A stretch of DNA of 37,559 nucleotides, taken from Methylacidiphilales bacterium (GTDB taxonomy: Bacteria; Verrucomicrobiota; Verrucomicrobiia; Methylacidiphilales; UBA1321). Of the stretch, positions 28,215 to 36,099 are shown piece by piece. Made by a program: the position numbers and the translations under genes. Under the pieces are notes generated by a model, which did not search any database, had not been told where the DNA came from, and saw only the letters and a program-made list of their open reading frames with translations. The first letter of the stretch is position 1. Each line of letters opens with the position of its first letter. The DNA is taken from positions 1-37,559 of the forward strand of contig JAJSLK010000010.1 of the NCBI GenBank assembly GCA_021272165.1. The letters run 5' to 3'.

Positions 28215-29648
28215 CCGGGGAAAGGTGACGGTAAAGAGCGAGCCTTCGCCGGGTTTGCTGGTGACGGTGGCGGTGCCGCCATGGGCCACGACGAAGGCTT
28301 TGACGAGGCTGAGGCCGAGGCCGAGACCACGTTGGGACCGGCTCTTGTCGGCGCGGTAGAGGCGGTCCCAGATACGGGACCGGTCGGATTCGTCGATGCC
28401 AATGCCGTTGTCCCGGACGGTGATGCGCACTTCTTTCTCGGCGAACTCGGCGCCGATCTCGACCCGGCCGCCGTTAGGGGTGTATTTGAGGGCGTTGTCG
28501 ATGAGGTTGCTGAGCAGAAGCTGGAGACGGTTGCGGTCGGCGGTGATCCGGCCGGCGGGATCGACCTTGGCGATGACGGTGATGTTCTTGTCCTGCGCGA
28601 CGTCGTCGTAGAGTTCGACGAGGGCGGTGATGATCGGCTCGAGGGGGAAGGTTTCGAGCTCGAGCTTGAGCGCGCCGGCCTCGACTTCGGAGATGTCCAT
28701 GATGGTGCGGAGCATGGCGTTGAGCCGCTCGGCCTCCTCGACGGCGTCGGCCAGGGCTTCCTTGATCTGCGCGGGGTCCTCGTGCTGGAGGGCGAGCTCG
28801 GCGCTGCCCTGGAGCCGGGTCAGCGGCGTGCGGAGATCGTGGGCGACGTTGTCGAGCGATTCGCGCATGGCGCCGATGAGGGTTTCGTTGCGTTCGAGCA
28901 TCCGGTTGAAGAGGGTGACGAGGTCGTTGATTTCGTCCTCGGTATGGGGATCGGGGACGCGCGCGCCCATGTCGCCGGTCTGGATGATGGAGCGGACGGC
29001 GGTGAGGATGGAGCGGATCGGCCCGAGGGCGCGATAGGTGATCAAGGCGCCGCCGCAGAAGCCGAAGGCGACGAGAGGCACGATGACGAACAGGAAGATG
29101 GTGCGGAACTGGCGCAGCAGGTCGTCGCGGTCTTCCGTGGTGCGACCGACGCCCATGATGGAGCCGTCGGGCAGGCGGGTCATGACGATGGTCCAGACCA
29201 TGTGCTGCTCGGAGGAGGGAACGCTGAGCCAGTCGTTTTCCTGCCATTCGTGGCCTTCCTGCAAGCGGCTGAGGATGGCTTCATCGCGCTGGGGCGAATG
29301 AAAGAAAAGATGGCGCTGGCCGGCGCCGATGACTTCGAGAAAGGTCGATTCCTTTTCCCATTCGCTCTCGGCCTGGAAATGGTCCTGAAGCGCGGCGACG
29401 CCGCCCTGGGCGTACCAGGCGCGGCAGGCGTCGAGCTTGGCGCGGACGACTTCACGGTCGCTGGCCCGCAACTGGCGGACGAGGAGGACGTAGGCGAGTG
29501 AGAAGAGGAGAAACGCGCCGAGGACGAAGAAGGCGGTGTACCAGAAGTTGAGCGTCAGGCTGAATCCGAGGGGGCGGAAGAGGTCGGAGTAAAAGCGGCG
29601 CCGGGCCTTGGCGGATTCGGAGGTGGTCGTGGGACGCGGCGCAAGCAT
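28212..29648 (-). CDS. Sensor histidine kinase (two-TM, HAMP, HisKA, HATPase)
   Basis: 478 residues. TM1 is at about 36-57 and TM2 at about 183-205, with a periplasmic sensor loop of about 125 residues between them. A HAMP linker follows, then the HisKA box with phospho-acceptor H270 ([13 protein letters not shown]), the N box ([11 protein letters not shown]), G1 (DNGIGI), F/G2 ([13 protein letters not shown]) and a terminal strand ending VTFPR. The family resembles heavy-metal or envelope-stress kinases of the CusS/OmpR-partner type, but the sensor loop is not recognisable. The response regulator lies 92 bases upstream on the same strand. The stop codon is formed by the adjacent repeat. Confidence 0.93.
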   Translation of the reverse strand: MLAPRPTTTSESAKARRRFYSDLFRPLGFSLTLNFWYTAFFVLGAFLLFSLAYVLLVRQLRASDREVVRAKLDACRAWYAQGGVAALQDHFQAESEWEKESTFLEVIGAGQRHLFFHSPQRDEAILSRLQEGHEWQENDWLSVPSSEQHMVWTIVMTRLPDGSIMGVGRTTEDRDDLLRQFRTIFLFVIVPLVAFGFCGGALITYRALGPIRSILTAVRSIIQTGDMGARVPDPHTEDEINDLVTLFNRMLERNETLIGAMRESLDNVAHDLRTPLTRLQGSAELALQHEDPAQIKEALADAVEEAERLNAMLRTIMDISEVEAGALKLELETFPLEPIITALVELYDDVAQDKNITVIAKVDPAGRITADRNRLQLLLSNLIDNALKYTPNGGRVEIGAEFAEKEVRITVRDNGIGIDESDRSRIWDRLYRADKSRSQRGLGLGLSLVKAFVVAHGGTATVTSKPGEGSLFTVTFPR

Positions 29649-29657
29649 GGAAGAAAC

Positions 29658-29730
29658 TTAGAACGCGGAACGGAGAACGGAGAACGTGGGAGTTGTCATG
29701 TTTCTGGTTCTAGGTTCCGTTCCGAGTTCT
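29658..29730. repeat. Inverted GAAC-rich repeat between regulator and kinase genes
   Basis: ttagaacgcggaacggagaa on one side and ggttctaggttccgttccga on the other are near inverted copies, giving a hairpin inside the presumed bicistronic message. It belongs to a different family from the REP arms. Confidence 0.5.
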
Positions 29731-29740
29731 TCGCTTCGGC

Positions 29741-30415
29741 TCAAGGCAGCCTGAGGCTGTAGCCGGCGCCGCGCAGGGTGTGGATGAGCTTGGGCTCAAA
29801 GTCGCGGTCGATCTTGTTGCGCAGGCGGCAGACGAGGACGTCGACGACGTTGGTCTGCGGATCGAAATGATAGTTCCAGACGTGCTCCAGGATCATGGTC
29901 TTGGAGACGACCTTGTTCTGGCTGCGCAGCAGGTATTCGAGCAGCAGGAATTCGCGGGCCTGGAGATCGATCTTGGTGGAACCGCGCCACACCTCGCGGG
30001 TGAGGAGGTCCATTTTCAGGTCGGCGAAGGTCAGGCTGGTGACAATAGCTCCGGAACCGGCGCGGCGGATGAGGGCCTGGACACGGGCGAGGAGCTCGGC
30101 AAATGAGAACGGTTTGGTGAGATAGTCGTCGCCGCCACGCTGGAGGCCCTTGATCCGGTCGTCGAGCGAACGCTTGGCGCTGAGGATGAGGACGGGAAGC
30201 TTGACGCTTTCGGTGCGCCAGCGCTCGATCACGCTCAGGCCGTCGAGCTTGGGTAGCATGAGGTCGACAATGGCGGCGTCGTAGGGGTTTTTGCGGGCCA
30301 TTTCGGCGCCTTCCTCGCCGTCGCTGCTGACGTCGACGATGAAATTGGCTTCGCGCAGACCTTTGGCGACAAAGGAAGCGATTTTGGCGTCATCTTCAAT
30401 AAGGAGGATTTTCAT
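29741..30415 (-). CDS. OmpR/CusR-type response regulator
   Basis: 224 residues. The receiver domain spans 1-115 with acidic pocket D8/D9, phospho-acceptor D51 (DAAIVDLMLPKLDG) and K101 (YLTKPF). A winged-helix DNA-binding domain of the Trans_Reg_C type follows (about 130-222: LTREVWRGSTKIDLQAREFL, later VVDVLVCRLRNKIDRDF and IHTLRGAGYSLRLP). It pairs with the kinase downstream on the same strand. In related CusR/CopR pairs the targets are metal or envelope efflux genes; here no such gene is adjacent, so targets are unknown. Confidence 0.94.
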   Translation of the reverse strand: MKILLIEDDAKIASFVAKGLREANFIVDVSSDGEEGAEMARKNPYDAAIVDLMLPKLDGLSVIERWRTESVKLPVLILSAKRSLDDRIKGLQRGGDDYLTKPFSFAELLARVQALIRRAGSGAIVTSLTFADLKMDLLTREVWRGSTKIDLQAREFLLLEYLLRSQNKVVSKTMILEHVWNYHFDPQTNVVDVLVCRLRNKIDRDFEPKLIHTLRGAGYSLRLP

Positions 30416-30743
30416 AGGAGAAACCGGGATGACTTAGCTTATACATGAAGTTATTTTGAGCCACATTACAAGTCCATCATCTTAAGAGGGGAATGGGCTG
30501 TTTCCAGAGGGGACAAAAATTGATGGGTGTCAAAATGACTCGTTACAAATGGATCATGTTGGCGCATTTCCAGAACGCGCCGGGGTCAGATGGTGTCTGT
30601 TTAAGTAATGAAGCATTTTCCTGCGGCTGCCAGAAGCTCGCTTGCATTTTGCGGGCAGCTGCCCGCGGCGGATGACCTGGCGCGGATGGGAATAATTATT
30701 TTTTCAGAGGGCAGATAACCTAGCCGATTACCTTTCTATAGGG
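30416..30743. other. Intergenic region upstream of the response regulator and of the small basic gene
   Basis: About 330 bases with no convincing gene; a 60-codon frame at 30493-30675 lacks a Shine-Dalgarno and coding character. It contains the perfect palindrome gcgggcagctgcccgc (30651-30666), which could be a regulator site. Composition is AT-richer than elsewhere. The promoter of the regulator gene must lie in its left part. Confidence 0.5.
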
Positions 30744-30760
30744 TTGGCATGATTGATGCC
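30744..30760 (+). promoter_or_regulatory. Candidate sigma-54 (-24/-12) promoter
   Basis: TTGGCATGATTGATGCC matches the sigma-54 consensus at 14 of 17 positions, with GG and GC at the required spacing. It also contains GGCAT-GATTG-ATGCC, a perfect inverted repeat, so it could instead be an operator. Transcription would begin near 30772, about 30 bases before the small basic gene. Confidence 0.4.
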
Positions 30761-30802
30761 CTTTAATGCGAAAATAAACACAACATCAACGAAAGGCACA
30801 CG

Positions 30803-30994
30803 ATGAATAGCGCATATCTCGACGATCCCCGGATTGAAACACGATTTGTTTGGGCCCGTTGCGCCGCAGCCAACGCCCGGGCGATGCGCGACTTGATCCG
30901 CGCCTTCCAGAGCGATGGTTGGGCCACGACCCGCAATGCGGTGGCGGGTAAAAAAGTGGTGCGCCGGCGTAAGACCGCGCGCCGGGCGCATTAA
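30803..30994 (+). CDS. Small basic protein, 63 residues, unknown function
   Basis: Starts MNSAYLDDPRIETRFVWARC; a helical middle (ANARAMRDLIRAFQSDGW) and a strongly basic C-terminus (KKVVRRRKTARRAH) follow. A purine-rich gaaagg lies upstream at suitable distance. The basic tail suggests nucleic-acid or membrane-phosphate binding; no family is recognised. It is bounded by a sigma-54-like promoter and a strong terminator, which supports a real, separately regulated gene. Confidence 0.6.
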   Translation: MNSAYLDDPRIETRFVWARCAAANARAMRDLIRAFQSDGWATTRNAVAGKKVVRRRKTARRAH

Positions 30995-31001
30995 GTTTTG
31001 A

Positions 31002-31029
31002 TTTTCCGGCAGACCCAACCGCCGGAAAA
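31002..31029 (+). terminator. Intrinsic terminator between convergent small genes
   Basis: TTTTCCGGC pairs with GCCGGAAAA across a 10-base loop and is followed by attttac. It lies 7 bases after the small basic gene and 3 bases before the stop of the convergent 55-residue gene, so it may serve both. Confidence 0.7.
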
Positions 31030-31032
31030 ATT

Positions 31033-31200
31033 TTACGACTTACGCGAACGACGAAGGAAATAAATTCCGACGAAGAAGGCGCCCGCCAGGGCAAAAATCA
31101 GGGCGACGGCCATTGGCGTATCGACCCAGGAATAGATGAGGCCGGTTGTCGATATCTCCACGGGGGCGGGCTGAGCAGCGGCGGATTGTATTGGTTCCAT
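31033..31200 (-). CDS. Small single-TM protein, 55 residues
   Basis: ATG at 31200, TAA at 31033-31035. The N-terminus is Ala/Pro-rich and polar (MEPIQSAAAQPAPVEISTTG), followed by one TM at about 30-48 (PMAVALIFALAGAFFVGIYF) and a basic end (LRRSRKS). The positive-inside rule puts the C-terminus in the cytoplasm. No clear Shine-Dalgarno is present. No family recognised; composition and topology support a real gene. Confidence 0.55.
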   Translation of the reverse strand: MEPIQSAAAQPAPVEISTTGLIYSWVDTPMAVALIFALAGAFFVGIYFLRRSRKS

Positions 31201-31310
31201 AATTTGGGTGGGTTGAATTTTTCAGATGTGTAGCCCTTAACCCGTATTTAGCCAACTACAATTAATTAGAGCGTTTCCGCTCGATTGGCGTGAAATGGAG
31301 TTTGGGGGGC

Positions 31311-31541
31311 ATTTGGCCGCAAAGGAACACAGAGAAAACAAAGAGGAAGTTGATTGCTCTTCGGACATGAATGGAGAATCCGTTTCCGCCGCTGGGACAG
31401 CGTCGGCTACCCTTGGGGGCAATGCCTGGGGGGAATATCGGGCAACGAAGTTGCGCCGACCCTTGCGTTCCCCAGGACAACTGAGGAACGAGGAAACCTA
31501 TCCAACTGAACCGTCGCACGGAGTGCGCCGGCTACCCTAGG
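31311..31541. repeat. Composite repeat block next to the gyrA stop
   Basis: Contains atttggccgcaaaggaacac with agagaaaacaaagagg, a decayed hairpin ccgctgggacagcgtcggct, a CGTTCC...GGAACG palindrome near 31465-31490, and gtcgcacggagtgcgccgg ending in gctaccctagg beside the gyrA stop. The rest of the 31201-31541 gap holds no visible gene. Confidence 0.65.
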
Positions 31542-34127
31542 CTAGCCGGCGAGTTCGGGTTCGCTGGTGTCGTCGGATTCGGAGATGACGCGGGCGATGG
31601 CGGTGAGTTTGTCTCCACCAGAGAGGTTGATGAGCTTGACGCCCTGGGTGTTGCGTCCGGCCTCGCGGATGTCCTTGACGGGGGTGCGGACCATCTGGCC
31701 CTGCTGGGTGAGGAGCATGATTTCGTCGTTGTCGGTGACGGAGAGGGCACCGACGACCCGACCGGTCTTGTCGGTGGTTTTCATGGTGATGATGCCTTTG
31801 CCGCCGCGGCTTTGGACGCGGTATTCATCGAAGGCGGTGCGTTTGCCGATGCCATTTTCGCCGGCAACGAGGAGGGTGGCACCCATATCGACGATGGCGA
31901 GAGCAACGACCATGTCGTCTTTCTCCAGGGAGATGCCGCGGACACCGGTGGCGGGTCGGCCCATGCTGCGGACGTCGGATTCCTCAAAGCGGATGCTCAT
32001 GCCTTCGCGGGTGATGAGGACGGCTTCGCTGGAGCCGCTGGTGAGCCGGGCTTCGATGAGGTTGTCGTTGGGCTCGATGCCGATGGCGATGATGCCGCCC
32101 TTGCGGACGTTGGCGAAATCCTCGAGGGAGGTTTTCTTGACGGTGCCGAGGCGGGTGGCGAAAAGGACGAAGCCGCCGGAGGTCCAGGTGGTGTCGCTGC
32201 CCTGGGCGTCCTTTTTCGATTCGACGCGGATGAGGGCGGCGACTTTTTCGCCGGGTTTCATTTCGAGGAGATTGGCGATGGAACGGCCCTTGGCGGCGCG
32301 GCCCATGTCGGGGATTTCGTGGACGCGCTCGACGTAGACGCGGCCGGTGTTGGTGAAGAACATTAGATAGTCGTGGGTCGAGGCGGTGAAGAGATGCTCG
32401 ACGAAGTCGTCTTCCTGGGGCGTGTCCCCTTCCCGGGTGGTCATGCCGATGACGCCGCGGCCGCCGCGGCGCTGGGCGCGGTAGCTGCTGATGTTGGTGC
32501 GCTTGATGAGGGAGTTATGGGTGATGGTGATGATGACGCCCTCGTTGGCGATGAGGTCCTCGATGGCGATTTCGCCCTCGTCGGGGACGATGTCGGTGCG
32601 GCGCTCGTTGCCGTGCTTGTCGCGGATGGCGATGAGTTCTTTCTTGATGATGGTGAGGACGCGCACTTCCTTGGCGATGATGTCGGCGAGGTCGCTGATT
32701 TTCTCGAGGAGTTTCTGGTATTCCTCGACGATCTTGTCGCGTTCGAGGCCGGTGAGCTGGTAGAGGCGGAGTTCGAGGATGGCGTTGACCTGCTCGGCGC
32801 TGATGAGGTAGCGGCCGTCGGTGAGGCGCTGCTCGTCGTGGATGCGGATGCCGAAGCGCTCGGCCTGGACGCGGGTGAAATTGTAGGCGGCGAGCTTGGC
32901 GCGGGCGGTTTCGCGATCGTCGGAGCTGCGGATGATCTTGATGACTTCGTCGAGGTTGGCGAGGGCGATGAGATAGCCTTCGAGGGTCTCGGCGCGGGCG
33001 CGGGCCTGCCGGAGCTCGAAGCGGGTGCGGCGCATGATGACCTCGCGGCGGTGCTCGACGTAGCAATTGATGAGCTCCTTGATATTGAGGGTCTTGGGGC
33101 GGCCGCCATCGATGGCGAGCTGGTTGACGGCGAAGGAGGTTTCCAGCGCGGTCATCTTGTAGAGTTTGTTGATGACGACCTTGGAGACGGCGTCGCGCTT
33201 GAGCTCGATGACGACGCGGGTGCTTTCGTCGGATTCGTCGCGGACGTCGGTGATGTCGGTGATTTCCTTGTCGTTGACGAGCTGGGCGATGCGGGCGACG
33301 AGTTCGGCCCGGTTTACGTTGAAGGGGATCTCGGTGACGATGATCTGTTCCTTGCCGCCCTTGGGGGTTTCGATATGGAGCTTGGCGCGGACGCGGACGC
33401 TGCCGCGGCCGGTTTCCATGTAATTGCGGATGCCTTCGACGCCGAGGATGGAGCAACCGGTGGGGAAATCGGGGCCTTTGATGATCTTGGCGAGCTGGGG
33501 AATGGTGATGTCGGGCTTGTCGATCTGGGCGCAGATGCCGTCGATGATTTCGGTGAGGTTATGCGGGACGAGATTGGTGGCCATGCCGACGGCGATGCCG
33601 GTGCCGCCGTTGACGAGGAGATTGGGGAAGGCGGCGGGGAGCACGACGGGCTCCATGTTTTTTTCGTCGTAGGAGGGGATGAAGTCGACGGTGTCCTTGT
33701 CGATGTCCTCCATGAGGATGGCGCCGAGATGGGTGAGGCGGGCCTCGGTGTACCGCATGGCGGCGGGGGCGTCGCCTTCAACGGAGCCGAAGTTGCCCTT
33801 GCCTTCGATCAGGCGCTCGCGCATGGACCAGGGCTCGGCCATGTGAACGAGGGTGGGGTAGATGGCCTGGTCGCCGTGAGGATGAAATTTCTTCATCGTT
33901 TCACCGACGATACCGGCGCATTTGGAGGTGGAGCGGCCGGGCAGGAGGCCGAGCTCGTGCATGGCGTAAAGAATGCGGCGCTGGGAGGGTTTCAGGCCGT
34001 CGCGGACGTCGGGCAGGGCGCGGGAGATGATGACCGACATCGAGTAGTCGAGGAAGGAGCGGCCGATTTCCTCGGCAACGTTGATGCGCTCGATGCGTTC
34101 ACCAGGAGAAAACAGATTTTCAGGCAT
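31542..34127 (-). CDS. gyrA: DNA gyrase subunit A
   Basis: 861 residues from ATG 34127; a longer open frame to 34301 runs into the divergent gene's upstream region and is rejected. The catalytic tyrosine is Y126 in AAMRYTEARL. The gyrase-specific GyrA box is present as QRRGGRG, so this is GyrA rather than ParC. Six C-terminal beta-pinwheel repeats follow. The quinolone-determining loop reads HPHGDQAIYPTLV: Q87 and P91 stand where E. coli has Ser83 and Asp87. gyrB is not in the window. The stop TAG abuts a composite repeat. Upstream sequence lacks a strong Shine-Dalgarno. Confidence 0.96.
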   Translation of the reverse strand: MPENLFSPGERIERINVAEEIGRSFLDYSMSVIISRALPDVRDGLKPSQRRILYAMHELGLLPGRSTSKCAGIVGETMKKFHPHGDQAIYPTLVHMAEPWSMRERLIEGKGNFGSVEGDAPAAMRYTEARLTHLGAILMEDIDKDTVDFIPSYDEKNMEPVVLPAAFPNLLVNGGTGIAVGMATNLVPHNLTEIIDGICAQIDKPDITIPQLAKIIKGPDFPTGCSILGVEGIRNYMETGRGSVRVRAKLHIETPKGGKEQIIVTEIPFNVNRAELVARIAQLVNDKEITDITDVRDESDESTRVVIELKRDAVSKVVINKLYKMTALETSFAVNQLAIDGGRPKTLNIKELINCYVEHRREVIMRRTRFELRQARARAETLEGYLIALANLDEVIKIIRSSDDRETARAKLAAYNFTRVQAERFGIRIHDEQRLTDGRYLISAEQVNAILELRLYQLTGLERDKIVEEYQKLLEKISDLADIIAKEVRVLTIIKKELIAIRDKHGNERRTDIVPDEGEIAIEDLIANEGVIITITHNSLIKRTNISSYRAQRRGGRGVIGMTTREGDTPQEDDFVEHLFTASTHDYLMFFTNTGRVYVERVHEIPDMGRAAKGRSIANLLEMKPGEKVAALIRVESKKDAQGSDTTWTSGGFVLFATRLGTVKKTSLEDFANVRKGGIIAIGIEPNDNLIEARLTSGSSEAVLITREGMSIRFEESDVRSMGRPATGVRGISLEKDDMVVALAIVDMGATLLVAGENGIGKRTAFDEYRVQSRGGKGIITMKTTDKTGRVVGALSVTDNDEIMLLTQQGQMVRTPVKDIREAGRNTQGVKLINLSGGDKLTAIARVISESDDTSEPELAG

Positions 34128-34299
34128 AGATGGGATGTACGACGCCGCGAAGAATGCGGGGAAACTTTCAAGGTAGAAACTGGAAGCAAAAGCGGCAAGA
34201 GAAAAGCTGCTGTTGGGACGTGCCAGACGTGATTTAGAGCTTGTTGTTCCCGTATCTTGGTCTATCGAAGGGATTCCAGCCCCTTTCCCCTTTTTCGCC

Positions 34300-34626
34300 A
34301 TGACTCGACTTCAATTCTGGATCCTGACCGGCCTGAGCGGGCTGGTGGTGCTCCTCCTGATCGCCCAGATCATTCTGGTGCGGGCGGCCAATTACCAACA
34401 AATCCGGGCGACGGAGGCGCAGCAGGTGATTACCGCCGGTCAGGCATCACAATCGATGGTTCGGCAACTGGCGGTGCGGATTTACGAGGAGGCGCAGAAG
34501 ACGCAGGACCCGGGGTTGAAAGATTTGGTGGCGCGGCAGCAGATCAAATATACGCCGCCGGCGAATTCCTCCACGGACCCGACGGCGCCCGCGTCGGCTG
34601 CTTCGCCCACACCCATCGCCCATTAA
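34300..34626 (+). CDS. Small single-TM protein with coiled-coil-like ectodomain
   Basis: 108 residues from ATG 34300. TM at about 8-27 (LTGLSGLVVLLLIAQIILV), then a helical region (NYQQIRATEAQQVITAGQAS, QLAVRIYEEAQKT) and a Pro/Ser/Thr-rich tail (TDPTAPASAASPTPIAH). It is followed 13 bases later by another TM-plus-helix-plus-Pro tail protein, suggesting a two-gene unit. No family recognised. It is divergent from gyrA. Codons favour G-ending forms, in contrast to plus-strand genes in the left half of the window. Confidence 0.65.
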   Translation: MTRLQFWILTGLSGLVVLLLIAQIILVRAANYQQIRATEAQQVITAGQASQSMVRQLAVRIYEEAQKTQDPGLKDLVARQQIKYTPPANSSTDPTAPASAASPTPIAH

Positions 34627-34639
34627 CCGCTTTCCCGCC

Positions 34640-35038
34640 ATGTCCGACGAACACGAAATTTCCGCACAGCCTTATCTTTCCCATTCGAGCGGCGAACCAA
34701 GCTATTCGGCTTTCTGGCCGTTGCTGATTTTGATCAGCGGCTTTTTGCTCTGGTCGGGTTACCAGGTGTGGGTGGCTAACAGCCAGCGGAGCATTCTGGC
34801 GCAGCAGCTCGACAAGTCGATGCCGACGATCAAGGCAGCCGAGGAATGGCATGAGCGGTACAATACGCTGATCAAGGACCTGGAGGAGACGGGGTCGAAG
34901 GATCCGGCGGCGGCTCCGCTGGCGAAGGCGGCGTTGCAGGCTGGATTGCAGGCGGGGCTGATTCGGGTGAATCCGCAGGGGAGCGGCAGCACCGATGCGA
35001 GCACGGCGGCCACGCCCACGCCGACTCCGGGGCAGTGA
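34640..35038 (+). CDS. Small single-TM protein, partner of the preceding gene
   Basis: 132 residues. A polar N-terminus (about 24 residues) is followed by a TM at about 25-42 (FWPLLILISGFLLWSGYQVW), a helical region (RSILAQQLDKSMPTIKAAEE, WHERYNTLIKDLEE) and a Thr/Pro tail (TAATPTPTPGQ). Architecture mirrors the preceding gene, so they may be diverged partners forming a membrane heteromer; this is inference from topology only. It lies 13 bases after the upstream stop. A repeat-rich accessory region begins after its stop. Confidence 0.65.
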   Translation: MSDEHEISAQPYLSHSSGEPSYSAFWPLLILISGFLLWSGYQVWVANSQRSILAQQLDKSMPTIKAAEEWHERYNTLIKDLEETGSKDPAAAPLAKAALQAGLQAGLIRVNPQGSGSTDASTAATPTPTPGQ

Positions 35039-35143
35039 TCGTAGTCGCGGTGGGTTAGGGCCTGTTCCCACTAACGCCGGTTATCCGTGCCGTGGAAATC
35101 CCAAGTCCCGCAGGGACGCTTCCTCTTAGTGTTAACGGGCCCC
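35039..35143. other. Inverted-repeat spacer between the 34640 gene and the MITE-like element
   Basis: Contains gggcctgttcccactaa near 35058 and ttagtgttaacgggccc near 35126, an imperfect inverted pair (3 mismatches in 17), with a small hairpin (gtcccgcagggac) between them. No gene is visible. Confidence 0.45.
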
Positions 35144-35297
35144 AGGAGCTTGCTGAAAAAGGCCTTTATTAAAAAATGCAGTTGTCCTGAGCCTGTCGAA
35201 GGATCTCTCGCTATTCTTCCTCAGAGGAGCTCAACGAGCGAAATAGTTAGAGATCCTTCGACAGGCTCAGGATGACGACCTTTTTCAGCAAGTTCTT
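35144..35297 (+). mobile_element. MITE-like element, copy 1 (about 154 bp)
   Basis: Ends are AGGAGCTTGCTGAAAAAGG and its near-complement cctttttcagcaagttctt. The interior is an inverted pair of REP arms (tcctgagcctgtcgaaggat ... atccttcgacaggctcagga). Copy 2 at 37268-37420 is the same element in the opposite orientation. No coding capacity. Transposase ownership is unknown. Confidence 0.8.
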
Positions 35298-35315
35298 AGC
35301 CGCGAGAGAAGGTGA

Positions 35316-35784
35316 CTGAACTGATCCCTCAACAATTCTTCGACTCCGCCGCGCTCAGAATGACGGAATTTAATTATAGGCACTGATGCGCCACCGCACA
35401 TGAATCAGCGACGGTCATAGATGGAAGCTATCCCTCCCCTCTCCTTTCCGAAGTTTATAATTAGTAGCATCTTCGAGCGAAATTTTTAAACGAGTTTCAG
35501 CAGCAATCGGTTAGAAAATGCGCCGATTTGCTATGCGCAGGCGACGAAGATTATTACGCAATCTACTCGGGGAAGGACCGTCCAGATCCAGAGGGTTTGA
35601 CCGGGGTCTCAACTCATGGTCTCCCATCAAACTTGGAAACGTCTGGGATTTTGTCCTGCCACCATGTGCCGCTCAGCCGTTGCAGTAAGTCGAGCTTCCG
35701 TAGAGGCCGTCCGCCTATATTCAAGTATATTGAATATTAGGCAATTTATTTGAACTATGGCGGCACATTTGGTAGGATTTGGCA
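35316..35784. other. Gene-poor accessory stretch
   Basis: Begins with a half REP unit (tgaactgatccctcaacaat ... ctcagaatgacgg, to about 35367). Beyond that about 350 bases show no convincing gene; a 70-codon frame at 35528-35740 lacks coding character. It ends with a palindrome just upstream of the XRE-type gene. Confidence 0.45.
35713..35742. promoter_or_regulatory. AT-rich palindrome, candidate operator of the XRE-type gene
   Basis: ATATTCAA-GTATA-TTGAATAT (35717-35737) is a perfect inverted repeat that extends imperfectly to gccta/taggc. It lies about 43 bases before ATG 35785, where an autoregulating XRE-type repressor could bind. Confidence 0.4.
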
Positions 35785-35998
35785 ATGAGCGAATTGGCTT
35801 CGCGGATCCGCTGCCTGCGTCTTCGGCAGCAATGGACCTTACTCGACGTGGCCAAGCGATGCGGGTTTGCCTTCCGTCTTCTTTCCAAAATTGAATCTGG
35901 AAAAACCACGCCCCCCCCGGTCGACCCCTAACCCTGAATCCCTCATCTTTAAAATCATGACTATTCTAACTTCCGATACGGGGCCTGCAGAAACCTGA
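35785..35998 (+). pseudogene. XRE-family HTH regulator, truncated or frameshifted at a C8 tract
   Basis: ATG 35785 (weak tagga upstream) encodes 48 residues to TAA 35929-35931. ASRIRCLRLRQQWTLLDVAK, then CGFAFRLLSKIESGKTTPP match a Cro/C1-type HTH, including the LLSKIExGKxxPP end of the domain. The frame then breaks at eight Cs (35911-35918). If one C is removed, the frame continues RSTPNPESLIFKIMTIL to TGA 35996-35998, which looks like the next HTH-domain helix. A one-base insertion in the tract is the simplest reading. Even then the protein is only about 70 residues. It lies upstream of the LacI gene inside the MITE-flanked segment. Confidence 0.55.
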
Positions 35999-36045
35999 CT
36001 GTTTAACGTAAAGTAAAAAATTATCCTCCCAGCCAAATGACTTTT

Positions 36046-36075
36046 TTGACTTGCAAAGATGGGCGCACCTAGGTT
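36046..36075 (+). promoter_or_regulatory. Candidate promoter of the LacI-family gene
   Basis: TTGACT at 36046-36051 and TAGGTT at 36070-36075 are separated by 18 bases, with ATG 36100 25 bases later. No Shine-Dalgarno is evident. Confidence 0.35.
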
Positions 36076-36099
36076 GCGCGGGGTCACAAAATTCCAAAA

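Noticed and set aside
30493-30675. 60-codon plus-strand frame upstream of the small basic gene
   Set aside because: No ribosome-binding site, odd Cys-rich end, and overlap with a palindrome in a regulatory region.
32373-34232. 619-codon open frame on the plus strand opposite gyrA, and similar long frames at 22076-23578, 18597-20174 and 4284-6098
   Set aside because: They lie antisense to or overlap well-identified genes (gyrA, carB, ABC exporter, rmlB and mntH), and their Gly/Ala/Asp/Glu- or Arg/His/Gln-rich composition is what GC-rich third-position bias produces in shadow frames.
35528-35740. 70-codon plus-strand frame in the accessory segment
   Set aside because: No coding character; several other short frames in the same stretch look equally plausible.
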